DNA from: Romboutsia timonensis | GTDB lineage: Bacteria > Bacillota > Clostridia > Peptostreptococcales > Peptostreptococcaceae | DNA: 64,000 bases | Assembly: GCF_900106845.1 (NCBI RefSeq) | Contig: NZ_LT629849.1 | Span: 62,001 to 126,000 of the forward strand | Direction: 5' to 3' | Shown: one piece after another, positions 56,857 to 64,000 of the stretch | Layout: each line of letters opens with the position of its first letter | How positions within the stretch are numbered: the stretch's first letter is position 1 | Made by a program: the position numbers and the translations under genes | Notes under the pieces: generated by a model | What the model saw: the letters and a program-made list of their open reading frames with translations, nothing else | Databases searched by the model: none | What the model was told of the DNA's origin: nothing

Positions 56857-57261
56857 ATGTGTATAAAAATGTTACACCATGTGTGTATACAAACTGATAA
56901 ATATAAGGAATCATTAGACTTTTATACAAATGTACTAGGATTTAAAGTGATTAGAGAGAGTAAAGATTTCCATACTAGAGATTATAATACTTGGATAAAA
57001 TTTGGCGAATTTATGATAGAGTTACAAACTGCTAAATCTAATGACACTTTACATAAATGGAGTTCATCAAACGCAGGACCTGTGCATTTAGGTTTTTTAG
57101 TTGATGATGTGCAAAAGGAATATGATAGAATTAAAGATTTGGGGTATACAAACTTTAAATTAAAAAATGGACAAATTGTATATGAAGTTGAAGGTGAAAA
57201 ATTATTTAAAATAAAGGCTCCAGAAGGTACAGAAATAGAAATAAGGGATACGGATATATAG
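56857..57261 (+). CDS. VOC/glyoxalase-family protein
   Basis: A 134-residue metal-fold protein of the vicinal oxygen chelate superfamily. LHHVCIQTDKYKESLDFYTNVLGFKVI is the first beta-alpha-beta-beta module, and GPVHLGFLVDDVQKEYDRIKDLGY plus FKIKAPEGTEIEIRD the second. His (HHV), Glu (MIELQ), His (VHLG) and Glu (EIEIRD) could be the metal ligands. Start: ATG 56857 lies 7 bases after AAGGAGA. A GTG at 56815 lacks a site. Substrate unknown; glyoxalase or antibiotic-binding activity is a family-level guess. Confidence 0.82.
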   Translation: MCIKMLHHVCIQTDKYKESLDFYTNVLGFKVIRESKDFHTRDYNTWIKFGEFMIELQTAKSNDTLHKWSSSNAGPVHLGFLVDDVQKEYDRIKDLGYTNFKLKNGQIVYEVEGEKLFKIKAPEGTEIEIRDTDI

Positions 57262-57341
57262 AAAATTTAAATAGTGTCAAAAAGGTAAATGGTTAATATT
57301 ATGATAGTAGTATGATATTTTAAACTTAAGGGGGATACAAA

Positions 57342-57947
57342 GTGAGAAATTTCAACGAAAATTACTCTTTAGTCAGAGGATTACATGCAGTAGTAGGTGG
57401 AGATACCGTAGATATATATTTAAATGGAAATCCATTTTTTTATAATATTAAATTTACCGATTTTACACCATATGTATATGTACCAGAAGGAAAATATACA
57501 GTAGAAGTTTTTCCAAGAGATCAAAAGGAAAATCCAATTGTTACAGGAACTATAGAGGTTAGTCCAGGTGAACTAATTACTATAGCAATTACAGGTGAGT
57601 CTGATAAGACAATAGAAATACTACCAATAAAAGAAGAAATGGAAACACCAACAGGTAATAAATCTAGGGCAAGATTTATACATTTAGTTCCAAATGGAAG
57701 ACCAGTAGATATACTATTAGATAAAGAAATGGTTTTAGAGGATGTTGAGTATAAAGAAGTAACTCCATATACAGATGTAGACCCTAAAACATATCAAGTA
57801 GATGTATTATTAAATGAAAATGGTCAATTAATTAGGCAAATAAGAGTTACTATAAATCCAGGAAGAGTTTATAGTTTTTATGCATTAGGGAATAAACCTA
57901 ACTTTCAAATTTTTCAATCCCTTGATGGAGCTACTTTTATGATTTAA
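57342..57947 (+). CDS. DUF4397-domain protein
   Basis: A 201-residue protein of two similar ~95-residue halves. The first has VRGLHAVVGGDTVDIYLNGNPFFYNIKFTDFTPYVYVPEGKYTVEVF; the second has ARFIHLVPNGRPVDILLDKEMVLEDVEYKEVTPYTDVDPKTYQVDV. This is the DUF4397 repeat. There is no signal peptide, so it is not an ordinary exported member; it may be spore-associated or cytoplasmic. GGGGG lies 9 bases before the GTG start. Beta-rich fold; function unknown. Confidence 0.78.
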   Translation: MRNFNENYSLVRGLHAVVGGDTVDIYLNGNPFFYNIKFTDFTPYVYVPEGKYTVEVFPRDQKENPIVTGTIEVSPGELITIAITGESDKTIEILPIKEEMETPTGNKSRARFIHLVPNGRPVDILLDKEMVLEDVEYKEVTPYTDVDPKTYQVDVLLNENGQLIRQIRVTINPGRVYSFYALGNKPNFQIFQSLDGATFMI

Positions 57948-57956
57948 ATTAAATAC

Positions 57957-57999
57957 AAAAGAGTATCTTATAAATATAAAATACAAGATACTCTTTTTT
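57957..57999 (+). terminator. Terminator after the DUF4397 gene
   Basis: AAAAGAGTATCTT (57957-57969) and AAGATACTCTTTT (57985-57997) with Ts. The 260 bases that follow show only a TATAAT at 58141-58146 as a possible promoter for the next gene. Confidence 0.85.
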
Positions 58000-58260
58000 A
58001 TATTTACTTTTTTAATAACAAGGAGATTATTATACTTTAAAATCTGAGGATAGCCTATGTGTTAAAGCAATATCAATATATTCATAAAAGTAAAAAGTGA
58101 CAAAAATATTCTGAATGAAATATGCAAATTAAGTTAGTGCTATAATATAATAAAGGTCGTAATTGTTATATATAACAAACCTAGAATAGGAGAGAGATAT
58201 CTAGTAAGTATCAAAAGAATATTTGATTAATATATTTAAAAGGAGGTAGTAAAGGGGAAT

Positions 58261-59637
58261 ATGAAAAATAAAAAAGTTTTAATTATAGTATCAGCATTAA
58301 TCTTAATACTAATATTATCAACAGGATGTACAAGCTCAAATACAACAGAAATAAATGTTGTGGCAACGACAGACTTACATGGTGAGGTACCATACAACAT
58401 AACTGAATATATAAAAGTAGAAAAAGAAAAGAATCCAAATACAGTAGCAGTAGATGCAGGAGATTTTTTTGATAGTAGGGTGTATGGAACTCCCACGAAG
58501 AAATACTTTGATGATAGACAAAATAATATCGAACAAGGAATAGAACAATATATAGAAATGCCATTAGTGAAAGAAATGAAGGAGGCTGGGTATGATGCAG
58601 TAGTTCTAGGAAACCATGAATTTGTATCAAATAATAAATTTTATCTAGATAATATGGTATCAGACTTTGAAAAGTATAATTTAGATATATTATCAGCAAA
58701 TACTTATAAAAGAGATAATGCAAACTATGTAAAGCCATATACCATAAAGGAAATAGAAACGGAGTATGGTAATTTAAACTTAGGCATACTTGGACTTACT
58801 ATAAAAGAAGTAGGTGAATCTATTGATGAATCTAGAGAATTAAAAGATATGCCGCAATATAATGAAGAATTATACATAAATGATTTAGTAGATGAAGCTA
58901 AAAAATGGGTAAAAATAATGCAAGAAGAAGAAAATATAGATGTAATAGTAGCAGTGGCACATAGTGGAGAAGAACCTAAAAATCCTAAAAATCCAGGAAA
59001 TAGAATACAAGAATTAGCACAAGAAGTAGACGGAATAGATGCTATAGTTGCAGGTCATACACATCAAACTTTTGAACAACACAACTATAAAAATAGTAAA
59101 GGTGAAGAAGTTATAGTTACTCAGCCTGGTAAGCATGGAGAGGCTATATCTAAAATAACTTTTGAATTAAAAAATCAAAATGGTAATTGGAAGGTAGCAG
59201 ATAAATATGCGAAATTAACTAAATTTGATACAATAAAATTTGATGAATATTTAGTTGAATTATTATCTAAAATATCAAGTTTAAAAAGTACTGATAAAGA
59301 AATACACTTGAGTGAAGTAGTTCCATTTCAGTGGGATAAGGTTTATGTATTTGATGAAAATATTGATGTAGATAAAATATATGAAACTATAGGATATAAA
59401 TGGCAAAGTATTGTATCAAAAGATAAACATAGTGAACAGCAAATGGTATTTATGAATGATGATAAAGTAGTTTGTTATTTATATGGTGATATTAGTGATA
59501 TGGATATAAATATTAACTTTGATAAATCATCTTATAAAGATGGCATTATAGAAATTTATCCAAATAAAAATGATGAATTTAAGGTGAAAAAAGGAGAAGA
59601 AGAGTATCAAACATATTTAACATATATATCAAAGTAA
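58261..59637 (+). CDS. Metallophosphatase lipoprotein (5'-nucleotidase-like)
   Basis: A 458-residue secreted lipoprotein. Signal peptide ends in LSTGC (Cys23). The calcineurin-like metallophosphatase domain has the ordered motifs ATTDLHG (Asp/His), DAGDFFDS, GNHEF, AVAHSGEE and AGHTHQ, all metal-binding residues in place. The C-terminal ~150 residues lack a typical UshA nucleotide-binding domain; their fold is unclear. Likely frees phosphate from nucleotides or sugar phosphates outside the cell. GGAGG lies 13 bases before the ATG. Confidence 0.86.
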   Translation: MKNKKVLIIVSALILILILSTGCTSSNTTEINVVATTDLHGEVPYNITEYIKVEKEKNPNTVAVDAGDFFDSRVYGTPTKKYFDDRQNNIEQGIEQYIEMPLVKEMKEAGYDAVVLGNHEFVSNNKFYLDNMVSDFEKYNLDILSANTYKRDNANYVKPYTIKEIETEYGNLNLGILGLTIKEVGESIDESRELKDMPQYNEELYINDLVDEAKKWVKIMQEEENIDVIVAVAHSGEEPKNPKNPGNRIQELAQEVDGIDAIVAGHTHQTFEQHNYKNSKGEEVIVTQPGKHGEAISKITFELKNQNGNWKVADKYAKLTKFDTIKFDEYLVELLSKISSLKSTDKEIHLSEVVPFQWDKVYVFDENIDVDKIYETIGYKWQSIVSKDKHSEQQMVFMNDDKVVCYLYGDISDMDININFDKSSYKDGIIEIYPNKNDEFKVKKGEEEYQTYLTYISK

Positions 59638-59871
59638 AGTATAAAATAAATCTTTGTAATTGAGATGTGTATATAATTATAGAGTAAGTATTTTTCATTT
59701 TAATAAAAAATATATATAACTAATATATTAGGACTAATTTATAATATATAATATAAGTATACACATTTAATTTATGGTTTATTTTTATAGTATAACATAA
59801 GTATATAAAAAATTATAATTTAGTAGCACAGAATACGATTTATAAGTGATTAATTAGATATTAAATGTTTG
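59638..59871. other. AT-rich intergenic stretch without recognisable feature
   Basis: I see no reading frame with a ribosome binding site and no conserved element between the metallophosphatase and the terminator at 59872. Confidence 0.4.
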
Positions 59872-59905
59872 AATCGCTCTTATTGGCAATAAGAGTGATT
59901 TTTAA
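59872..59905 (+). terminator. Terminator between metallophosphatase and the SASP-like gene
   Basis: AATCGCTCTTATT and AATAAGAGTGATT (one G-U) with a 3-base loop and Ts. It lies 230 bases after the metallophosphatase stop. The next ~200 bases contain nothing beyond the SigG-like promoter listed below. Confidence 0.75.
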
Positions 59906-60115
59906 TATATTTAGTTAAATTTAGAGAGAGTGTCTCTAGATTTGTAAATAAGATTTTTTTATAAGTATTTTTATAGCTAAAAGTTATATAGTATTTTAAA
60001 TATATGTAGTAGATTAGATGGCACAATGGACTAATAAAGGTTAAAATTTATAAATTGATAAAATATACCATCAATAGAAAAATACATTTAATGAAGTTGT
60101 ACCCCTTTAAATATG

Positions 60116-60145
60116 TGCATAAATTTTATTCATATGATAAAACTA
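60116..60145 (+). promoter_or_regulatory. SigG-like promoter
   Basis: TGCATA (60116-60121) and AAAACTA (60139-60145) with a 17-base spacer resemble the SigG consensus TGMATA/CATACTA (second element 5 of 7). It fits the SASP-type gene downstream. Confidence 0.45.
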
Positions 60146-60167
60146 AAAATACAAGAGGTGATTATAT

Positions 60168-60419
60168 ATGGAAAAAGATATTTTAAATAAACCAGGTAAA
60201 AAAAGTGCAACAAAATCTAAAAAAAGTAAGATATTGACAGATAATGATATAATGAAATATGAGATTGCATCTGAGCTTGGACTAATAGACAAAGTTACAG
60301 AGCTAGGGTGGGCAGGACTTACTGCTAAAGAAGCTGGAAAAATTGGTGGAATGTTAACATCAAGGAAAAAGCAAAAGAAAAAGGCGGAGGAAGCGAAAAA
60401 GGACGATGGAACAGTATAG
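60168..60419 (+). CDS. Variant alpha/beta-type SASP with lysine-rich ends
   Basis: An 83-residue protein. The centre reads MKYEIASELGLIDKVTELGW then AGLTAKEAGKIGGMLTSRKK, matching both SASP signatures (EIASELGL and L-T-x-x-x-x-G-K-I-G-G-M). The N-terminal (KKSATKSKKSK) and C-terminal (RKKQKKKAEEAKK) arms are unusually lysine-rich and longer than in standard SASPs, so it is a divergent form, like the SspF/minor group. GAGGTG precedes the ATG. A SigG-like promoter lies upstream. The last 14 bases overlap the methyltransferase gene, so the two are co-transcribed at least in part. Confidence 0.82.
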   Translation: MEKDILNKPGKKSATKSKKSKILTDNDIMKYEIASELGLIDKVTELGWAGLTAKEAGKIGGMLTSRKKQKKKAEEAKKDDGTV

Positions 60420-61152
60420 AGACTTCGCATTCGTATACGATGAACTGATGAATGAAGTTGATTACAACGGATGGGTTAAATATATAGAAGATATAATAAA
60501 AAATGAAAATGCTCAAGTGAAAAATATATTAGAACTTGCTTGTGGGACAGGTAATTTAACTATACCTTTAACTAAGAAAAACTATGATATAGCAGGAATA
60601 GATATATCGGATGAGATGCTTAGTGTGGCTAGGGAAAAGGCAGAAAAAGAAGGTATTGAATTAGTATTACTTCAACAAGATATAGCAGAATTAGATTTTG
60701 ATGTACCAAATCTAGATTGTATATTATGTGCATGTGATGGATTTAATTACTTAACTTATGATGATGAATTAGAAAGTGTATTTGAAAAAGCACATGAACT
60801 ATTAAAAGATGATGGAATATTTATATTTGATATAAGTTCATATTATAAATTGTCTACTATATTAGGAAATAACATGTATGGGGAAAATAGAGAAGAAGTT
60901 GCATATATGTGGCAAAATTACTTCGATGAAGAAGAAAATATAGTAGAAATGGAATTAGCATTTTTTATAAAAGAAGAAGATGGTAGATTTAAAAGATTTG
61001 AAGAAGTACATCAACAAAGAGCTTATACAGAAAAAGAAGTTCTTAAAATGCTTAAAAAATCTGGATTCACAACGGTGAAGACTTACGGAGACTTTACTTT
61101 TGAAGATCCAAAAGAAAATAGCGAAAGAATATTTTTTGTATGTAAAAAATAG
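60406..61152 (+). CDS. SAM-dependent methyltransferase (YqeM-like)
   Basis: A 248-residue class I methyltransferase. Motif I ILELACGTGNLTIPL, acidic loop IAGIDISDEM, DIAELDFDVPNLDCILCACDGFNYL and a C-terminal cap (QQRAYTEKEVLKMLKKSGF) match the cytosolic family typified by B. subtilis YqeM. Substrate unknown. The ATG overlaps the SASP-like gene by 14 bases with AAAGG just ahead. hslO starts 26 bases after its stop, so the three genes may form one transcript. Confidence 0.87.
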   Translation: MEQYRDFAFVYDELMNEVDYNGWVKYIEDIIKNENAQVKNILELACGTGNLTIPLTKKNYDIAGIDISDEMLSVAREKAEKEGIELVLLQQDIAELDFDVPNLDCILCACDGFNYLTYDDELESVFEKAHELLKDDGIFIFDISSYYKLSTILGNNMYGENREEVAYMWQNYFDEEENIVEMELAFFIKEEDGRFKRFEEVHQQRAYTEKEVLKMLKKSGFTTVKTYGDFTFEDPKENSERIFFVCKK

Positions 61153-61178
61153 AATCATTAACGGAGGAATACACTTAT

Positions 61179-62054
61179 ATGAAAGATTATGTAATAAGAG
61201 CAACAGGTGCAAGTGGTCAAATAAGAGCTTTCGTAGGAATAACTACAAATATGGTAGAGGAAGCTAGAAGACTTCATGAAACTTCAAAAGTTGCAACAGC
61301 AGCACTTGGTAGAACATTAACTGCAACTTCTATGATGGGGTTAATGATGAAAAACAAAGGTGATAAGTTATCAGTTATAATAAAAGGTGGGGGACCTATA
61401 GGAACGATACTTACTACATCTGATGTAAATGGAACAGTTAAAGGATATGTATCAAATCCTAAAGTTGAAGTTCCTGACTATGAGAATGGTAAGTTAAATG
61501 TAGCAGCTGCGGTAGGTACTAATGGAGTTGTTAAGGTAATAAAAGACTTAGGTCTTAGAGAACCATATAATGGAGCTTATCCATTAGTAAGTGGAGAAAT
61601 AGCTGAAGATTTTACACACTACTTTGCAGTATCAGAGCAAACACCATCAGTAGTTGCATTAGGTGTTTTAACAACTGAAACACATGTAGAATGTGCAGGA
61701 GGACTTATAGTTCAATTAATGCCAGATGCTACTGAAGAAACTATATCTCAATTAGAGAAAAATATTCAAAACTTAAAATCAATAACAACTATGCTATCAG
61801 AAGGTAAAACACCAGAAGATATGTTAGACATAGTTTTAGAAGGATTACAACCTAGAATATTAGATAAAATAGATGTTAAGTTCGAATGTGAATGCTGTAA
61901 AGACAAGGTTCAAGAAGCGTTAGTAGCTATAGGAAAAACTGCATTATCTCAAATAATAGAAGAAGACAAACAAGCAGAGGTAGGATGTCAATTCTGTAAC
62001 TCTAAGTATATGTATAATGAAGAAGAACTATTAAATATCTTAAAAGATATGTAA
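61179..62054 (+). CDS. hslO: Redox-regulated chaperone Hsp33
   Basis: A 291-residue holdase chaperone. An N-terminal substrate-binding domain is followed by the zinc domain with CEC (Cys237, Cys239; a further Cys240) and CQFC (Cys270, Cys273). Under oxidation the four cysteines form disulfides, release zinc and unfold the linker. GGAGG precedes the ATG. It follows the methyltransferase by 26 bases. A long hairpin terminator lies downstream. Confidence 0.94.
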   Translation: MKDYVIRATGASGQIRAFVGITTNMVEEARRLHETSKVATAALGRTLTATSMMGLMMKNKGDKLSVIIKGGGPIGTILTTSDVNGTVKGYVSNPKVEVPDYENGKLNVAAAVGTNGVVKVIKDLGLREPYNGAYPLVSGEIAEDFTHYFAVSEQTPSVVALGVLTTETHVECAGGLIVQLMPDATEETISQLEKNIQNLKSITTMLSEGKTPEDMLDIVLEGLQPRILDKIDVKFECECCKDKVQEALVAIGKTALSQIIEEDKQAEVGCQFCNSKYMYNEEELLNILKDM

Positions 62055-62092
62055 GTTTTAATATTTTAAAATTAATAAATTTTATACGAAAT

Positions 62093-62156
62093 AAAAAACC
62101 TTATATGAAGATATATTATAAATGTTAAAATATATCTGGTATAAGGTTTTTTTATT
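62093..62156 (+). terminator. Terminator after hslO
   Basis: AAAAACCTTATA and TATAAGGTTTTT close a longer stem with inner AGATATATT/AATATATCT, then Ts. Confidence 0.85.
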
Positions 62157-62232
62157 TTTTTGAAGCGGATGTATTCAAAGTGAATTTTTAATTTAAGTTA
62201 TATGTAAACAAGGAAGGTTATTAGGTGAAGAT

Positions 62233-63579
62233 ATGAATTTTAATAATAGTTTAGAATTAACTCAATCTCAAAAACTAATAATAACTATGCAGTTAAAACA
62301 ATCTTTAAATATATTAAATATGAGCAAGTTAGAATTAGAGGAAGAAATCAAAAGAGAATATGAAGAAAATCCACTATTAGAAGTGGAAAAAAGCGGCGAA
62401 GTAGACTGGGAAAGATACATTAAAAATATTGAAAATTCACGTCCGAGTTATAAAAATGAATTATATTATAATTATGATAATGATATAAACCTAGAAAATA
62501 TTATAAAAAACACATATAGTTTATATGAAAACCTACATTTACAAGTCAGCTTACATAAAATTAATAAAATAGAAAAAGAAATTTGTGACTATATAATAGA
62601 TAGCTTAGATGAAGATGGATATTTAAGGATAGATGAAAAATATATAATAGATGAATTAAATATAACTAACAGCTTATTTGAAATATGTTTAAAAATAGTA
62701 CAGCAATTAGAACCTGTTGGAGTAGGTGCTAGAAATTTATCTGAATGTTTGATAATACAAATGAGAAATCTTGGAATAGATAATGCGTTATTAGAGACTA
62801 TAGTATCTAAAGATTTAGAGTTAATTGGAAAAAATAAATATAAGGAAATAACTAAGAAATATAATATATCTATGCAAAAATGTGTAAATCTCATAAATTT
62901 TATAAAAACATTAGATCCAAAGCCAGGGAGAGTATGTTCTGATGAAAAGAGTGTATATATTCAACCTGATGTTGTTGTAGAAAAAATAGAAGATGAATTT
63001 ATAGTTTACATAAATGAAAGTGATAGTTTAAAAATTAGAATAAGTAATTTCTATAAAGAAATTCTAAAAAATTCAAAGTATGATGAAAGTACTAAAAATT
63101 TTATAAAGGAAAAATTAAATTCTGCAACAGGATTAGTTAAAAGTATAGAAAGTCGAAAATCTACAATATTAAAGATAGCTAAAGAAATTGTAAAAAATCA
63201 AAAGGATTTTTTTGATAAAGGAGAGAAGTATATTAAGCCTATGAAAATGAAAGATATTGCACAAAACTTAGATTTTCATGAGTCTACTATTAGTAGAGGG
63301 GTTAATGGAAAATACATGCTAACTCCCTTTGGGATATATGAATTTAAATATTTCTTTAGTAGTGCACTAGAAACTAATTATGATAACTTAGCATCTAGTG
63401 TTAGCATAAAAAGAATGATACAGGAGACAATAAAGTCTGAAAATAAGAAAAAACCATTAAGTGATGACCAAATATCAAAAATACTAAATGATAGGGGAAT
63501 TAATATTGCTAGGAGAACGATTGCGAAATATAGAGAAGAACTTGGTATATTATCATCAAGTAAAAGAAAGCAGTATTAG
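62233..63579 (+). CDS. rpoN: RNA polymerase sigma-54 factor
   Basis: A 448-residue sigma factor. Region I is glutamine-rich (ELTQSQKLIITMQLKQSLNILNM), the acidic region II contains NPLLEVEKSGE, and region III ends with the core-binding and DNA-binding parts; the RpoN box ARRTIAKYREELG (residues 426-438) reads the -24 element. With an enhancer-binding activator it drives promoters such as that of cdsB at 54.6 kb. The start ATG 62233 has GGTGA upstream. Placed before cggR, as is usual in clostridia. Confidence 0.94.
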   Translation: MNFNNSLELTQSQKLIITMQLKQSLNILNMSKLELEEEIKREYEENPLLEVEKSGEVDWERYIKNIENSRPSYKNELYYNYDNDINLENIIKNTYSLYENLHLQVSLHKINKIEKEICDYIIDSLDEDGYLRIDEKYIIDELNITNSLFEICLKIVQQLEPVGVGARNLSECLIIQMRNLGIDNALLETIVSKDLELIGKNKYKEITKKYNISMQKCVNLINFIKTLDPKPGRVCSDEKSVYIQPDVVVEKIEDEFIVYINESDSLKIRISNFYKEILKNSKYDESTKNFIKEKLNSATGLVKSIESRKSTILKIAKEIVKNQKDFFDKGEKYIKPMKMKDIAQNLDFHESTISRGVNGKYMLTPFGIYEFKYFFSSALETNYDNLASSVSIKRMIQETIKSENKKKPLSDDQISKILNDRGINIARRTIAKYREELGILSSSKRKQY

Positions 63580-63624
63580 ATTAAATATAAGTTATAAAAA
63601 AATATGAAAATATTAGAAAAACTA

Positions 63625-63653
63625 TTGAAAAAAAAATTTATTTAATATAAAAT
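63625..63653 (+). promoter_or_regulatory. Promoter of cggR
   Basis: TTGAAA (63625-63630) and TAAAAT (63648-63653), spacing 17, just upstream of the operator. Confidence 0.5.
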
Positions 63654-63666
63654 TAAATTATCTTGT

Positions 63667-63700
63667 GGGACTAAAATAAATACGAGGGACGATTAATGTC
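63667..63700 (+). promoter_or_regulatory. CggR-type operator
   Basis: GGGAC (63667-63671) and GGGAC-N6-TGTC (63686-63700), close to the B. subtilis CggR operator, two copies of CGGGAC-N6-TGTC. The two GGGAC parts are 19 bases apart here (20 in B. subtilis), and the first copy's TGTC is missing. Autoregulation by CggR is inferred. Confidence 0.6.
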
Positions 63701-63725
63701 CCTTGCAAACAATAAGGAGTAGTAA

Positions 63726-64000
63726 ATGAAAGACTTATTAAAGATACAACAAAAACTTATTCCGCAAGTGATTGAGCTTATGGAAAGAAGATACTCTATA
63801 CTTAGACAGATATCTTTAAGTGAGCCAGTAGGAAGAAGAACTCTATCAAATATACTTGATATAAGTGAGAGAGTTGTTAGATCAGAAACTGAATTTCTTA
63901 AAGAACAAGGTCTTATAGATGTAGCGGTATCCGGAATGACCATAACATATGAAGGTATTAAACTTTTAGATGAACTCAAAGATGTCATAAATGATGTTAT
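63726..64000 (+). CDS. cggR: Central glycolytic genes regulator CggR, 5' part
   Basis: The first 91 residues of a gene that runs off the right edge. KDLLKIQQKLIPQVIELMERRYSILRQISLSEPVGRRTLSNILDISERVVRSETEFLKEQGLIDV is the winged helix-turn-helix of CggR/SorC-type regulators, with the GRRxLSxxLxISERV-R pattern. AAGGAG precedes the ATG by 8 bases. CggR represses gapA and other lower-glycolysis genes when fructose-1,6-bisphosphate is low; gapA is expected next but is outside the window. A CggR-type operator lies just upstream. Confidence 0.9.
   Translation, partial: MKDLLKIQQKLIPQVIELMERRYSILRQISLSEPVGRRTLSNILDISERVVRSETEFLKEQGLIDVAVSGMTITYEGIKLLDELKDVINDV

Overview
This 64 kb window is very AT-rich, densely coded and comes from a spore-forming anaerobic Firmicute. 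Codons are strongly A/T-biased, with ATA and AGA common. Evidence for sporulation is two SASP genes, a PdaB-type deacetylase and a Spo0E-like phosphatase. Gene content and local order recall Clostridioides/Peptostreptococcaceae: a small second type IV pilus locus, sigma-54-controlled cysteine desulfidase next to its activator, and rpoN followed by cggR. Genus or species cannot be fixed from the sequence alone. There is no rRNA, tRNA, CRISPR array, prophage or intact insertion sequence.

Layout. 1-6.4 kb: end of a P-loop ATPase, a compact pilus operon (DUF881 protein, PilB, PilC, pilin), a SEC-C protein and an orphan gene. 6.4-12 kb: FAD oxidoreductase behind a possible attenuator, Na/Pi cotransporter with Pho-box-like repeats, glucose-6-phosphate isomerase. 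12-19.5 kb: HtrA protease, feoAB behind a Fur-like box, Spo0E-like peptide, MgtC-type protein with an apparent ATT start, DegV, PepF. 19.6-26.9 kb: a LacI-controlled sucrose/fructan cluster (regulator, two permeases, binding protein, GH32 hydrolase, fructokinase) without its own ATPase. 27-31.4 kb: pstS and pstCAB-phoU, each behind Pho-box-like repeats. 31.7-38.3 kb: glutamate dehydrogenase with a duplicated 3' tail and a palindromic repeat, then a large HTH regulator flanked by two FUSC membrane proteins. 38.5-47.5 kb: deacetylase, T-box-controlled valS, membrane proteins, a MerR regulator and folC. 47.5-52.4 kb: small proteins, DUF4364 regulator, SASP, an unlisted 53-aa gene, pdaB and an OB-fold protein. 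52.4-56.5 kb: 46-aa membrane peptide, sigma-54 activator, sigma-54 promoter, cysteine desulfidase, hpt. 56.8-64 kb: VOC protein, DUF4397 protein, metallophosphatase, a variant SASP, methyltransferase, hslO, rpoN, and the start of cggR behind a CggR-type operator.

The genes form several regulatory circuits. Phosphate: the cotransporter and the Pst system appear to share 11-bp-spaced TTAACA repeats. Sulfur/nitrogen: rpoN, an enhancer-binding activator and a textbook -24/-12 promoter are all present. Carbon: imported oligosaccharide is split by GH32 and fructose is phosphorylated, while Pgi and the CggR regulon feed glycolysis. Many genes end in clear intrinsic terminators, so most transcription units are short. 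I see no complete novel system of the defence type. The most distinctive unexplained items are the FUSC/HTH locus with its 19-bp-spaced repeats, the structured leader at 6.5 kb, the apparent ATT starts, the small unlisted genes and the gdhA tail duplication.
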